Part shown: piece after piece, positions 8,751-16,494 of the stretch
How the letters are laid out: the number at the start of each line of letters is the position of its first letter
How positions within the stretch are numbered: the stretch's first letter is position 1
Assembly (NCBI RefSeq): GCF_034661295.1
Contig: NZ_CP141062.1
Span: 1,364,001 to 1,428,000, forward strand
Length of the DNA stretch: 64,000 nt
Direction of reading: 5' to 3'
Source: Faecalibacter sp. LW9
Lineage (GTDB): Bacteria; Bacteroidota; Bacteroidia; Flavobacteriales; Weeksellaceae
Notes under the pieces: model-generated
What the model was told of the DNA's origin: nothing
Database searches by the model: none
The model's input: the letters and a program-made list of their open reading frames with translations, nothing else
Made by a program: the position numbers and the translations under genes

Positions 8751-9893
8751 ATGAATTATTTAGAAAACGAAAATTTAGAACTGATTGCACAATCTGCAAG
8801 AGAATTTGCAGAACAATATATTCGTCCAAACATTATGGAATGGGACGAAGCACAAACGTTCCCTGTAGAATGTTTCAAGGAATTAGGTAAAATGGGATTC
8901 ATGGGAATCGTAGTTCCTGAAGAATATGGAGGAAGTGGATTATCTTACGATGAATATGTAACGATTGTTGACGAAATTTCTCAAGTTGATCCTTCAATCG
9001 GATTATCTGTTGCAGCACACAATTCATTATGTACTAACCATATCTTAACGTTTGGAAATGAAGAACAAAAGAAGAAATGGTTACCGAAATTAGCAACTGC
9101 TGAATGGATTGGAGCTTGGGGATTAACGGAACATAATACAGGATCTGATGCAGGAGGAATGTCAACTACTGCTGTAAAAGACGGTGATGAGTGGGTGATT
9201 AATGGAGCGAAAAACTTTATTACACATGCGATTTCTGGTGATGTTGCAGTTGTAATGACAAGAACTGGTGAGAAAGGAGCTAAAAACAATGCAACAGCTT
9301 TCGTAATTGAAAAAGGAACACCTGGGTTTACTTCTGGTAAAAAAGAAAATAAATTAGGTATGCGTGCCTCAGAAACCGCAGAATTAATCTTTGATAATGT
9401 ACGTGTTTCTGATGCAAACCGTCTAGGTGAAGTAGGAGAGGGATTCAAGCAAGCATTGAAAATTTTAGACGGAGGTCGTATCTCTATTGCAGCTTTATCT
9501 TTAGGGATTGCTAAAGGAGCTTACAAAGCTGCACTAAAATATGCTCAAGAGCGTCACCAATTCGGTCAAGCAATTGCCAATTTCCAAGCTGTAAACTTCA
9601 AATTAGCAGAAATGGCGACAGAAATTGAAGCTTCTGAACTTTTAATTCGTAAAGCATCGTATTTAAAAAATAAACATTTACCGATGGCAACTGAAGGTGC
9701 AATGGCGAAATATTATGCATCTGAAGTATGTGTGAAAGTAGCGAATGATGCTGTACAAATATTTGGAGGTTACGGATATACAAAAGATTTTCCAGTTGAG
9801 AAATTCTACCGTGATTCTAAATTATGTACGATAGGTGAGGGGACGACAGAGATACAAAAATTAGTCATTGGACGAAATATTTTAAAAGATTAA
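8751..9893 (+). CDS. Acyl-CoA dehydrogenase
   Basis: Protein of 380 residues, the usual length of short/medium-chain acyl-CoA dehydrogenases. It is an FAD enzyme that forms the trans-2 double bond in acyl-CoA and passes electrons to ETF. Visible family segments are WGLTEHNTGSDAGG (FAD and substrate region, about residue 123), KNFITHA, GMRASETAELIFDNV, and near the C-terminus QIFGGYGYTKDFPVEKFYRD followed by IGEGTTEIQ, where Glu363 is the expected catalytic base. The ATG at 8751 gives the conserved N-terminus MNYLENENLELI; an upstream TTG at 8718 adds non-conserved residues inside the leader. Chain-length or branched-chain specificity is not decidable. Confidence 0.93.
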   Translation: MNYLENENLELIAQSAREFAEQYIRPNIMEWDEAQTFPVECFKELGKMGFMGIVVPEEYGGSGLSYDEYVTIVDEISQVDPSIGLSVAAHNSLCTNHILTFGNEEQKKKWLPKLATAEWIGAWGLTEHNTGSDAGGMSTTAVKDGDEWVINGAKNFITHAISGDVAVVMTRTGEKGAKNNATAFVIEKGTPGFTSGKKENKLGMRASETAELIFDNVRVSDANRLGEVGEGFKQALKILDGGRISIAALSLGIAKGAYKAALKYAQERHQFGQAIANFQAVNFKLAEMATEIEASELLIRKASYLKNKHLPMATEGAMAKYYASEVCVKVANDAVQIFGGYGYTKDFPVEKFYRDSKLCTIGEGTTEIQKLVIGRNILKD

Positions 9894-9903
9894 TTAAAAA
9901 GGA

Positions 9904-9934
9904 TTTGTTTAATAATTAAAGAGTTGTATATTTG
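9904..9934 (+). promoter_or_regulatory. Consensus promoter of rpsU
   Basis: TTTG (9904-9907), exactly 19 bases, then TATATTTG (9927-9934). This is a full match to the Bacteroidota TTTG/TAnnTTTG promoter, with transcription expected near 9941, about 20 nt before the rpsU start at 9962. Confidence 0.85.
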
Positions 9935-9961
9935 CAATCTCAAAAAGAAATAGATAGAATT

Positions 9962-10156
9962 ATGTTGATTATACCAGTAAAAGACGGAGAGTCAATCGAA
10001 AGAGCTCTAAAAAAATACAAAAGAAAATTTGATAAAACAGGTGTTGTACGTCAATTAAGAGCACGTCAGCAGTTCACAAAACCATCTGTTACAAAAAGAA
10101 TTAAGAAAAGTAGAGCAATCTACAAGCAATCTTTACAAGTTCAAGAAGAAGCTTAA
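9962..10156 (+). CDS. rpsU: 30S ribosomal protein S21
   Basis: Protein of 64 residues, very basic, with the S21 pattern MLIIPVKDGESIERALKKYK and KFDKTGVVRQLRARQQF. It belongs to the small subunit platform and helps base-pairing of the mRNA leader with 16S rRNA; in Bacteroidota it sits near the sequestered anti-Shine-Dalgarno region. The in-frame TTG at 9932 lies within the promoter, so the ATG at 9962 is the start. It has its own strong promoter and a terminator before xerC. Confidence 0.95.
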   Translation: MLIIPVKDGESIERALKKYKRKFDKTGVVRQLRARQQFTKPSVTKRIKKSRAIYKQSLQVQEEA

Positions 10157-10199
10157 TTGTTGCTTAAAAATAAATGGAATTCGTAAGAATTCTTCTAAG

Positions 10200-10242
10200 A
10201 CCTATTTATTAAAGTTTTATCTTTGGTAAATAGGTTTTTTTT
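10200..10242 (+). terminator. Terminator between rpsU and the recombinase gene
   Basis: ACCTATTTA (10200-10208) pairs with TAAATAGGT (10227-10235), followed by eight T residues running to the next start codon at 10243. The stem loop contains a TATCTTTG sequence that could be a -7 box for the following gene. Confidence 0.75.
10218..10225 (+). promoter_or_regulatory. Possible -7 box inside the terminator loop
   Basis: TATCTTTG matches TAnnTTTG and lies in the loop of the rpsU terminator. If used, transcription would start about 10 nt before the recombinase ATG. No clear -33 element is present. Confidence 0.35.
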
Positions 10243-11142
10243 ATGGATTATACGCAGCAATTTTTAGATTATTTAGGGTTAGAAAAGAATTATTCAGCCT
10301 TAACAATAACAAGTTATAAACGTGATTTGGATGATTTTATCGCGTTTTATCAACAGGAAGAAAATTCAATAGAAATCCAAGAGGCTAAAAAGTCTCATAT
10401 CCGCGCATTTGTGATGTTCTTATCACAAGAAAAAAAATCAGAGAAAACGGTAAATCGTAAATTGAGTACTCTACGTAGTTTTTATAAGTACTTAATTAAA
10501 GAAAAAGTCTTAACCATTAATCCAATTGAACAAGTTCATTCTTTAAAGCGAAAGAAAGAAGTAGTTGTACCCTTTACTCAAAATGAAATTAGTGATCTCT
10601 TAGATAATGAGGAACATTTTTCAGATGATTTTGATGGAGTAAGAGATCGATTAATGATTGATTTATTGTATCAAACAGGGATACGTCGAGCAGAATTGAT
10701 AAATCTCAAGGAGTCTGATATAGATTATAACCAGTTTTCGATTAAAGTATTAGGAAAAAGAAATAAAGAGCGATTGGTACCTGTATCAAAATATTTATTG
10801 CAAGAAATCGATATCTACAGAAAACAAAAAAATGAGCTCGGATTAGCTCAATGTACGAATTTATTTGTTACAAAAAAAGGGAAACCTTTATATGACACTC
10901 TTGTTTATTCAAAAGTTAAACATTACCTTAGTTTAATAAGTGTAAAACATAAAAAAAGTCCTCACATGTTGAGGCATTCTTTTGCAACCCATATGTTAGA
11001 TTCTGGTGCGGATCTGAATGCTGTAAAAGATCTTTTAGGGCATTCAAGTTTGACATCGACACAGGTTTATACACATGGAAGCATAGAAAATCTTAAAAAA
11101 GTGTTTAATCAAGCTCACCCACGTGAGTTAAAAAAAGAGTAA
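10243..11142 (+). CDS. xerC: Tyrosine recombinase, XerC/XerD type
   Basis: Protein of 299 residues, the normal Xer length. N-terminal SAM-like core-binding domain (about residues 1-90) and C-terminal catalytic domain. Active-site residues are visible: Arg148 in TGIRRAEL, the HxxR pair His241/Arg244 in HMLRHSFATH, a further histidine in LLGHSSL, and nucleophile Tyr276 in TQVYTHG. Xer enzymes resolve chromosome dimers at dif sites. Its place before hpf, tRNA genes and tuf is a stable housekeeping arrangement in flavobacteria, so it is not likely to be a mobile-element integrase. Whether it is the XerC or the XerD partner cannot be settled from this copy alone. Confidence 0.88.
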   Translation: MDYTQQFLDYLGLEKNYSALTITSYKRDLDDFIAFYQQEENSIEIQEAKKSHIRAFVMFLSQEKKSEKTVNRKLSTLRSFYKYLIKEKVLTINPIEQVHSLKRKKEVVVPFTQNEISDLLDNEEHFSDDFDGVRDRLMIDLLYQTGIRRAELINLKESDIDYNQFSIKVLGKRNKERLVPVSKYLLQEIDIYRKQKNELGLAQCTNLFVTKKGKPLYDTLVYSKVKHYLSLISVKHKKSPHMLRHSFATHMLDSGADLNAVKDLLGHSSLTSTQVYTHGSIENLKKVFNQAHPRELKKE

Positions 11143-11145
11143 ACT

Positions 11146-11445
11146 ATGACAATTAATGTACAAGCAGTTAACTTCGATGCTAAACCAGGTTTAGAGGAGT
11201 ATTTAGAAAAGAAATTATCAAAGTTAGAAACGTTATCAGATAAGATCATTTCTGCACAGGTTTTTTTCAAAATTGAAAATACTTCTGAAAAAAATAATAA
11301 ATGTATCGATATAAAATTAGAGGTTCCTGGAGATGATATTTTGGTGAAAAAATGTGGTCAATCTTTTGAGGAATGTATTGATTTGTCTGTAGATACGTTG
11401 AAAAAATTAATCATTAGAAAAAAAGAAAAAGTGAGTGAGCGATAA
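11146..11445 (+). CDS. hpf: Ribosome hibernation promoting factor, short form (HPF/RaiA)
   Basis: Protein of 99 residues matching the short HPF/RaiA family: MTINVQAVNFDAKPGLEEYLEKKL at the front (strand then helix) and a beta-alpha-beta core rich in lysine ending in KKLIIRKKEKVSER. It binds the 30S decoding site and promotes inactive ribosomes in slow growth. It starts three bases after the recombinase stop, so the two genes are cotranscribed. The C-terminal dimerisation domain of long HPF is absent, which is normal for this form. Confidence 0.9.
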   Translation: MTINVQAVNFDAKPGLEEYLEKKLSKLETLSDKIISAQVFFKIENTSEKNNKCIDIKLEVPGDDILVKKCGQSFEECIDLSVDTLKKLIIRKKEKVSER

Positions 11446-11482
11446 TCTCAATCAAAAAAAACTGAAAATATTTTTACGAAAA

Positions 11483-11513
11483 TTTGGTTTATTCAAAAAA
11501 CCACGTAAATTTG
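11483..11513 (+). promoter_or_regulatory. Consensus promoter of the tRNA-Thr-Tyr cluster
   Basis: TTTG (11483-11486), 19 bases, TAAATTTG (11506-11513), an exact match to the Bacteroidota consensus. Transcription would begin near 11520, about 64 nt before tRNA-Thr, leaving a 5' leader to be trimmed. Confidence 0.85.
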
Positions 11514-11583
11514 CAGTCCGTTAAACAAAGAGAATGACTCTTGATAACGGACTGTTCTTTTGAAATGATTGAATAACTAAATT

Positions 11584-11657
11584 GCCGATGTAGCTCAGTT
11601 GGCCAGAGCAGCTGATTTGTAATCAGCAGGTCGTGGGTTCGAATCCCTCCATCGGCT
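11584..11657 (+). tRNA. tRNA-Thr (anticodon TGT)
   Basis: Acceptor GCCGATG/CATCGGC, D-arm GCTC..GAGC, anticodon TGT at 11618-11620, T-arm with GGTTCGAATCC. Discriminator T at 11657. CCA is not encoded. Confidence 0.96.
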
Positions 11658-11687
11658 CTATTTAGAAAATAATTTAGTGATAAATTT

Positions 11688-11769
11688 GGGGAGATACTCA
11701 AGCGGCCAACGAGGACGGACTGTAAATCCGTTGGTTTTACCTTCGCAGGTTCGAATCCTGCTCTCCCCA
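11688..11769 (+). tRNA. tRNA-Tyr (anticodon GTA)
   Basis: Class II tRNA with a long variable arm. Acceptor GGGGAGA/TCTCCCC, anticodon GTA at 11722-11724, variable arm between about 11732 and 11744, T-loop GGTTCGAATCC, discriminator A. Confidence 0.96.
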
Positions 11770-11798
11770 CATTAACTAAATTTTAATCTTAAAAAGGT

Positions 11799-11828
11799 TT
11801 TGTAGATTTAAATTAATGATTAAATTTG
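11799..11828 (+). promoter_or_regulatory. Promoter of tRNA-Gly and tuf
   Basis: TTTG (11799-11802), 18 bases, TAAATTTG (11821-11828). It lies between tRNA-Tyr and tRNA-Gly, so tRNA-Gly and probably tuf have a promoter of their own in addition to the upstream one. Confidence 0.75.
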
Positions 11829-11852
11829 CAAAGCTTTATTAAAGATAGTGTT

Positions 11853-11925
11853 GCGGGAATAGCTCAATTGGTAGAGCGTCAGCCTTCCAAGCTGAATGTT
11901 GCGGGTTCGAGTCCCGTTTCCCGCT
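11853..11925 (+). tRNA. tRNA-Gly (anticodon TCC)
   Basis: Acceptor GCGGGAA/TTCCCGC, D-arm AGCTC..GAGCG, anticodon TCC at 11886-11888, T-arm GCGGGTTCGAGTCCCGT, discriminator T. CCA is not encoded. Its 3' end is also part of a separate 9-bp hairpin (11923-11947). Confidence 0.96.
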
Positions 11926-12084
11926 CAACTTTAAAACGAAGTTGAGCGTTGCAGGTAAATAAGTTTTATCAAGAGCTCTTCAAAGTGAAAATACTTTATA
12001 TAAAGCTACAGTGTTAGAAATAACATTGTGTTTAGTGTAAATATTTAGTTTAAGTATAACAATAGAAATTAATAAAAAAGTAAA

Positions 12085-13272
12085 ATGGCAAAGGAAACTT
12101 TCAACCGTAGTAAGCCGCACTTAAATATTGGTACTATTGGTCACGTTGACCACGGTAAAACAACTTTGACTGCAGCGATTACTAAAGTATTAGCTGATGC
12201 TGGTTTTTCAGAAGCAAAAGCTTTCGATCAAATCGATAATGCTCCAGAGGAGAAAGAGCGTGGTATTACAATTAATACATCTCACGTAGAGTATGAAACT
12301 GCTAACCGTCACTACGCACACGTTGACTGTCCAGGTCACGCGGATTACGTAAAGAACATGGTTACAGGAGCTGCACAAATGGATGGTGGTATCTTAGTAG
12401 TAGCTGCTACTGATGGACCAATGCCTCAAACTCGTGAGCACATCTTATTATGTCGTCAGGTAAACGTTCCTCGTATCGTTGTTTTCTTAAACAAAGTTGA
12501 TATGGTTGACGATGCTGAGTTATTAGAGTTAGTTGACATGGAGGTAAGAGATTTATTGTCTTCTTACGAATATGACGGAGATAACACTCCAGTTATCCAA
12601 GGATCTGCTTTAGGAGCTTTAAACGGTGAGCCTCAATGGGTTGAAACTGTATTAAACTTAATGAATGCAGTTGACGAGTGGATTGAAGAGCCAGTACGTG
12701 ACTCTGACAAACCATTCTTAATGCCAATCGAAGACGTATTCTCTATTACAGGACGTGGTACTGTAGCAACAGGACGTATCGAAGCAGGTGTTATCAACAC
12801 AGGTGATCCAGTTGATATCGTAGGTATGGGAGAAGAAAAATTAACTTCTACTGTAACTGGAGTTGAGATGTTCCGTAAAATCTTAGATCGTGGTGAAGCT
12901 GGTGATAACGTAGGTATCTTATTACGTGGTATCGATAAAACTGATATCCGTCGTGGTATGGTTATCGCTAAACAAGGTTCTGTAACTCCACACAAAAAAT
13001 TCAAAGCTGAGGTTTATATCTTAACTAAAGAAGAAGGTGGACGTCACACTCCATTCCACAACCGTTACCGTCCTCAATTCTACGTTCGTACAACTGACGT
13101 AACAGGTGAAATCAACTTACCAGAAGGTGTTGAGATGGTATTACCAGGAGATAACTTAACTATTACAGTTGAATTATTACAACCAATCGCATTAAACGAA
13201 GGTTTACGTTTCGCAATCCGTGAAGGTGGACGTACAGTTGGTGCTGGTCAGGTAACTGAAATCTTAGACTAA
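12085..13272 (+). CDS. tuf: Translation elongation factor Tu
   Basis: Protein of 395 residues, full length. GTPase motifs are intact: G1 GHVDHGKT (about 19-26), switch I with [10 protein letters not shown]3 [10 protein letters not shown]4 NKVDMVDD and G5 GSALGAL. Domains 2 and 3 follow ([30 protein letters not shown]). It delivers aminoacyl-tRNA to the ribosomal A site. It sits between tRNA-Gly and tRNA-Trp and upstream of secE-nusG, the usual flavobacterial order. A leader of about 160 nt precedes the ATG. Codon use is strongly biased toward a few codons, as expected for very high expression. Confidence 0.98.
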   Translation: MAKETFNRSKPHLNIGTIGHVDHGKTTLTAAITKVLADAGFSEAKAFDQIDNAPEEKERGITINTSHVEYETANRHYAHVDCPGHADYVKNMVTGAAQMDGGILVVAATDGPMPQTREHILLCRQVNVPRIVVFLNKVDMVDDAELLELVDMEVRDLLSSYEYDGDNTPVIQGSALGALNGEPQWVETVLNLMNAVDEWIEEPVRDSDKPFLMPIEDVFSITGRGTVATGRIEAGVINTGDPVDIVGMGEEKLTSTVTGVEMFRKILDRGEAGDNVGILLRGIDKTDIRRGMVIAKQGSVTPHKKFKAEVYILTKEEGGRHTPFHNRYRPQFYVRTTDVTGEINLPEGVEMVLPGDNLTITVELLQPIALNEGLRFAIREGGRTVGAGQVTEILD

Positions 13273-13302
13273 TTATTAGTTTAAATAAATAAATCAGAAG
13301 AC

Positions 13303-13331
13303 GTGGTAGTCTTCATAGACTACCACTCTTT
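13303..13331 (+). terminator. Strong hairpin between tuf and tRNA-Trp
   Basis: GTGGTAGTCT (13303-13312) pairs perfectly with AGACTACCAC (13317-13326) around TCAT, followed by TCTTTCT. The T-tract is interrupted, so it may be a partial terminator or a processing/stabilising hairpin that sets tuf apart from the following tRNA-secE-nusG transcript. Confidence 0.65.
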
Positions 13332-13338
13332 CTATTCT

Positions 13339-13409
13339 ACGGGCATAGTTCAATGGTAGAATAGCGGTCTCCAAAACCGTTGATCAGGGTTCGAATCCTT
13401 GTGCCCGTG
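13339..13409 (+). tRNA. tRNA-Trp (anticodon CCA)
   Basis: Acceptor ACGGGCA/TGCCCGT, anticodon CCA at 13371-13373, T-arm CAGGGTTCGAATCCTTG, discriminator G. It lies 17 bases before secE, the normal place for tRNA-Trp in this phylum. Confidence 0.95.
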
Positions 13410-13425
13410 CTAATTTCACAACGAT

Positions 13426-13614
13426 ATGAAAATCGTAAATTACATTAAAGAATCTTATATCGAGTTTAAAGATAATGTGACATGGCCAACATTCTCTAAG
13501 CTACAACAAGATACTATAATTGTTACAATAGCTACAGCTTTGTTAGCTATATTTTTGTATGCGGTAGATTCATCTTTTGCTTCAGTGCTTAATGTAATTT
13601 ACAGCATATTTTAA
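13426..13614 (+). CDS. secE: Protein translocase subunit SecE
   Basis: Protein of 62 residues, the short single-helix form of SecE. The amphipathic cytoplasmic helix (YIKESYIEFKDNVTWPTFSKLQQD) carries the conserved NVTWPT motif and is followed by one membrane helix (about residues 32-60). It clamps SecY in the translocon. It lies directly behind tRNA-Trp and before nusG, as in most bacteria. Confidence 0.95.
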   Translation: MKIVNYIKESYIEFKDNVTWPTFSKLQQDTIIVTIATALLAIFLYAVDSSFASVLNVIYSIF

Positions 13615-13652
13615 TTGTTTATACAAATTTCCCGTTCAGTAATTAAAGAATC

Positions 13653-14201
13653 ATGAGTGATAAAAAATGGTATGTAATCAAAACTGTAGCTGGTCAAGAG
13701 TTAAAAGTTAAAGATTATATTGAAAGAGAAATTCAGTACCAAAATTTGAATGATTATATAGGACAAATCGTTGTTCCTATGGAAAAAGTGATTCAAACTA
13801 GAAACGGTAAAAAATATCAAAAGGAGAAAGTACACTTTCCTGGATATGTCATGATAGAAGCAGCTCTTCAAGGGGAGGTGCCTCATGTGATTAAGAATAT
13901 CTCTGGAGTTATTAGTTTTTTAAGTGCAACTAAAGGTGGTGATCCTGTGCCGATGCGTCAATCAGAAGTAAACCGTATGTTAGGTATTGCGGATGAATTA
14001 GCCGTTAATGTAGATAATACTTACATGGCTCAATACGCTATCGGAGAAACTGTTAAAGTTATCGATGGTGCTTTCAATGGTTTCAATGGTACTGTTGAAA
14101 AAATTATTGAAGACAAACGTAAATTAGAGGTAATGGTTTTAATCTTCGGACGTAAAACACCTTTAGAGTTAAACTTCAATCAAGTAGAGAAAATCGCTTA
14201 A
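13653..14201 (+). CDS. nusG: Transcription termination/antitermination factor NusG
   Basis: Protein of 182 residues. NGN domain begins WYVIKTVAGQELKVKDYIE and includes FPGYVMIEA, the part that binds the RNA polymerase clamp; the C-terminal KOW domain has GETVKVIDGAFNGFNGTV and ends FNQVEKIA. It links RNA polymerase to Rho or to the ribosome. Located after secE and before rplK in the standard operon. This is the housekeeping form, not a polysaccharide-specific UpxY/RfaH paralogue. Confidence 0.97.
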   Translation: MSDKKWYVIKTVAGQELKVKDYIEREIQYQNLNDYIGQIVVPMEKVIQTRNGKKYQKEKVHFPGYVMIEAALQGEVPHVIKNISGVISFLSATKGGDPVPMRQSEVNRMLGIADELAVNVDNTYMAQYAIGETVKVIDGAFNGFNGTVEKIIEDKRKLEVMVLIFGRKTPLELNFNQVEKIA

Positions 14202-14280
14202 TCACGATTTCCTCACAAATTATTAAAGTAGAATAAATTTAGGCTGCTTCCACATAACGCTTAATTTTAAGATAAAAAAA

Positions 14281-14721
14281 ATGGCAAAAAAAATTGAAAA
14301 AGTTGTAAAACTTCAAGTTAAAGGAGGGCAAGCAAACCCTTCGCCACCAGTAGGACCTGCTTTAGGTGCTGCCGGAGTTAACATTATGGAGTTTTGTAAA
14401 CAATTTAATGGACGTACACAAGATAAACAAGGTCAAGTATTACCTGTTGTTATTACTGTGTTCCAAGATAAATCATTTGATTTCGTAATCAAAACTCCTC
14501 CAGCTGCTGTTCAGTTAATGGAAGCTGCGAAATTAAAAAAGGCTTCAGGTGTTCCTAACCGTCAAAAAGTTGGTACTGTCACTTGGGATCAAGTTAAAGC
14601 TATTGCTGAAGATAAATTAGCAGATATGAACTGTTTTACAGTTGAGTCTGCAATGAAAATGATTGCTGGAACTGCACGTTCTATGGGGATAACTGTAAAA
14701 GGTGGTCAAGCTCCAGAATAA
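14281..14721 (+). CDS. rplK: 50S ribosomal protein L11
   Basis: Protein of 146 residues, normal length. Contains the proline-rich N-terminal element [24 protein letters not shown] that undergoes movement when factors bind, and the C-terminal rRNA-binding domain with [16 protein letters not shown] and [12 protein letters not shown]. It forms the base of the GTPase-associated stalk. First gene of the L11-L1-L10-L7/L12 set. Confidence 0.98.
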   Translation: MAKKIEKVVKLQVKGGQANPSPPVGPALGAAGVNIMEFCKQFNGRTQDKQGQVLPVVITVFQDKSFDFVIKTPPAAVQLMEAAKLKKASGVPNRQKVGTVTWDQVKAIAEDKLADMNCFTVESAMKMIAGTARSMGITVKGGQAPE

Positions 14722-14739
14722 TTTTAAAATAATTTAGAC

Positions 14740-15435
14740 ATGGCAAAGTTGACAAAAAGACAAAAAGAGGCGCAAGCTAAAGTAGATAAAAACAAATTAT
14801 ACTCAATCGAAGAAGCATCTTCATTAGTAAAAGAAGTTAACTACGCAAAGTTTGACGCATCAGTAGATATCGCTGTTCGTTTAGGAGTAGATCCTAAGAA
14901 AGCAAATCAAATGGTACGTGGTGTAGTTTCTTTACCTCACGGAACAGGAAAAGATACTAAAGTTTTAGCTTTAGTTACTCCAGATAAAGAAGCAGAAGCA
15001 AAAGCTGCAGGTGCTGATTATGTTGGATTAGACGAGTACTTACAAAAAATCAAAGAAGGTTGGACAGATGTTGACGTTATCGTTACTATGCCAGCTGTAA
15101 TGGGTAAATTAGGACCATTAGGACGTATCTTAGGACCACGTGGTTTAATGCCTAACCCTAAATCTGGTACAGTTACTTTAGAAGTTGGTAAAGCAGTTGC
15201 TGAAGTAAAAGCAGGTAAAATTGATTTTAAAGTAGACCGTTACGGAATCATCCACGCAGGTATTGGTAAAGTATCTTTCGATGCTGATAAAATTAAAGAT
15301 AATGCGAACGAATTAGTTCAAACTTTAATTAAATTAAAACCAACTGCTGCAAAAGGTACTTACGTAAAAAGCATCACGCTTTCTACTACTCAATCAGTAG
15401 GTGTTCCAGTTGATCCAAAAAGTGTAAACGCTTAA
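14740..15435 (+). CDS. rplA: 50S ribosomal protein L1
   Basis: Protein of 231 residues. Conserved L1 segments are [22 protein letters not shown], and the highly conserved [20 protein letters not shown] around residues 122-141. It forms the L1 stalk that moves deacylated tRNA out of the E site, and in many bacteria it represses its own operon by binding the mRNA. It follows rplK after 18 bases. Confidence 0.98.
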   Translation: MAKLTKRQKEAQAKVDKNKLYSIEEASSLVKEVNYAKFDASVDIAVRLGVDPKKANQMVRGVVSLPHGTGKDTKVLALVTPDKEAEAKAAGADYVGLDEYLQKIKEGWTDVDVIVTMPAVMGKLGPLGRILGPRGLMPNPKSGTVTLEVGKAVAEVKAGKIDFKVDRYGIIHAGIGKVSFDADKIKDNANELVQTLIKLKPTAAKGTYVKSITLSTTQSVGVPVDPKSVNA

Positions 15436-15447
15436 TATTAGTAGACT

Positions 15448-15975
15448 ATGGCAATGACAAAACAAGATAAAGCAGCAATGATCGAAGAATTACAAGGTGT
15501 ATTAAATTCTTCAAAAATCATTTATTTAGCAGATATCGAAGGTTTAAACGCTGTTAATTCTACTGAATTAAGAAGAGCTTGCTTCAAAAGCAATGTTTCT
15601 TTACGCGTTGTAAAAAACACTTTATTAAAGAAAGCTATGGAGCGTGTAGAAGATAAAAACTTCGAAGAGCTTTATGGATCTTTAAAAGGTAATACTGCAT
15701 TAATGACTGCTGAAGTAGGAAATGCTCCTGCTAAAGTAATCGATACTTTCAGAAAAAAATCTGAAAAACCTATCTTAAAAGGTGCATGGATTGAAGATAA
15801 TGTTTACGTAGGTGACGATAAATTATCTACATTAGTAGCATTAAAATCTCGCGAAGAATTAATCGCAGATATTATTATGTTACTTCAGTCTCCAATCAAG
15901 ACAGTTGTTTCTCAATTAGAGAACAAAGAAAATGCATCTACTGCTGAAGCTACAGAAGAAACAGCAGCTGAATAA
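15448..15975 (+). CDS. rplJ: 50S ribosomal protein L10
   Basis: Protein of 175 residues. N-terminal globular domain with IIYLADIEGLNAVNSTELRR and VVKNTLLKKAME binds 23S rRNA; the C-terminal helix (residues about 135-165) carries the L7/L12 dimers. The last 12 residues are low-complexity Ala/Glu/Thr (ENASTAEATEETAAE). A second ATG two codons later (15454) is an equally plausible start. Confidence 0.97.
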   Translation: MAMTKQDKAAMIEELQGVLNSSKIIYLADIEGLNAVNSTELRRACFKSNVSLRVVKNTLLKKAMERVEDKNFEELYGSLKGNTALMTAEVGNAPAKVIDTFRKKSEKPILKGAWIEDNVYVGDDKLSTLVALKSREELIADIIMLLQSPIKTVVSQLENKENASTAEATEETAAE

Positions 15976-16024
15976 GACGCACTCATATTATAAATAAAGT
16001 TGTAAAACAAAAAAAAACAAAACA

Positions 16025-16393
16025 ATGGCAGATTTAAAAAAATTAGCTGAAGAGTTAGTAAACTTAACAGTTTTAGAAGTTAACGAATTATCTACAATCT
16101 TAAAAGACGAGTACGGAATCGAGCCTGCTGCTGCTGCAGTAGTTGTTGCTGGTGGTGGAGCTGGAGAAGCTGCTGAAGAGCAATCAGAATTCGACGTAAT
16201 CTTAAAAGATGCTGGTGCATCTAAATTAGGTGTAGTTAAATTAGTTAAAGAATTAACTGGAAAAGGATTAAAAGAAGCTAAAGATTTAGTTGATTCTACT
16301 CCAGCAGTAGTTAAAGAAGCAGTTTCTAAAGATGAAGCTGAAGCTTTAAAGAAACAGCTTGAAGAAGCTGGTGCAGTAGTTGAATTAAAGTAA
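16025..16393 (+). CDS. rplL: 50S ribosomal protein L7/L12
   Basis: Protein of 122 residues. N-terminal dimerisation helices (residues 1-30), an Ala/Gly-rich hinge ([13 protein letters not shown]) and a C-terminal domain with [20 protein letters not shown] that recruits translation factors. Standard partner of L10. A hairpin with a T-run lies between this gene and rpoB and may lower polymerase gene expression relative to the ribosomal proteins. Confidence 0.98.
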   Translation: MADLKKLAEELVNLTVLEVNELSTILKDEYGIEPAAAAVVVAGGGAGEAAEEQSEFDVILKDAGASKLGVVKLVKELTGKGLKEAKDLVDSTPAVVKEAVSKDEAEALKKQLEEAGAVVELK

Positions 16394-16413
16394 TTTTACT
16401 TCCAACAAGATAT

Positions 16414-16455
16414 AGGTTAGGGCCTTCACAGCTAGTGAAAGGTCTTAACCTTTTT
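16414..16455 (+). terminator. Attenuator-like hairpin between rplL and rpoB
   Basis: AGGTTAGGGCCTTCAC (16414-16429) pairs with GTGAAAGGTCTTAACCT (16435-16451) with one bulged A and two wobble or weak positions, followed by TTTTT. The position matches the known rplL-rpoB attenuator of Escherichia coli by location; the sequence itself is not related. Confidence 0.75.
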
Positions 16456-16494
16456 ACGCATAAAGTCATTTTATAAACCAAAATTCATTCGAAA

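Noticed and set aside
8981-9448. Long reverse-strand frame inside the acyl-CoA dehydrogenase gene
   Set aside because: It lies wholly in a well-supported gene and has no recognisable protein features; it is a by-product of codon bias. The same applies to the reverse frames inside rpoB (18771-19229) and rpoC (23569-23919).
10243-11142. Integrase of an integrative element beside tRNA genes
   Set aside because: Although it is a tyrosine recombinase near tRNA genes, the neighbouring rpsU, hpf and tuf are housekeeping, and no repeat of a tRNA 3' end was seen that would mark an attachment site.
11489-11770. Reverse-strand frame over the tRNA-Thr and tRNA-Tyr genes
   Set aside because: The frame is antisense to two clear tRNA genes. 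Such false proteins (GFEPAKVKPTDLQ type) are a known artefact of tRNA regions.
13653-14201. UpxY-like antiterminator for the glycan locus
   Set aside because: The gene is in the secE-rplK position, has standard NusG length and motifs, and is far from the polysaccharide locus.
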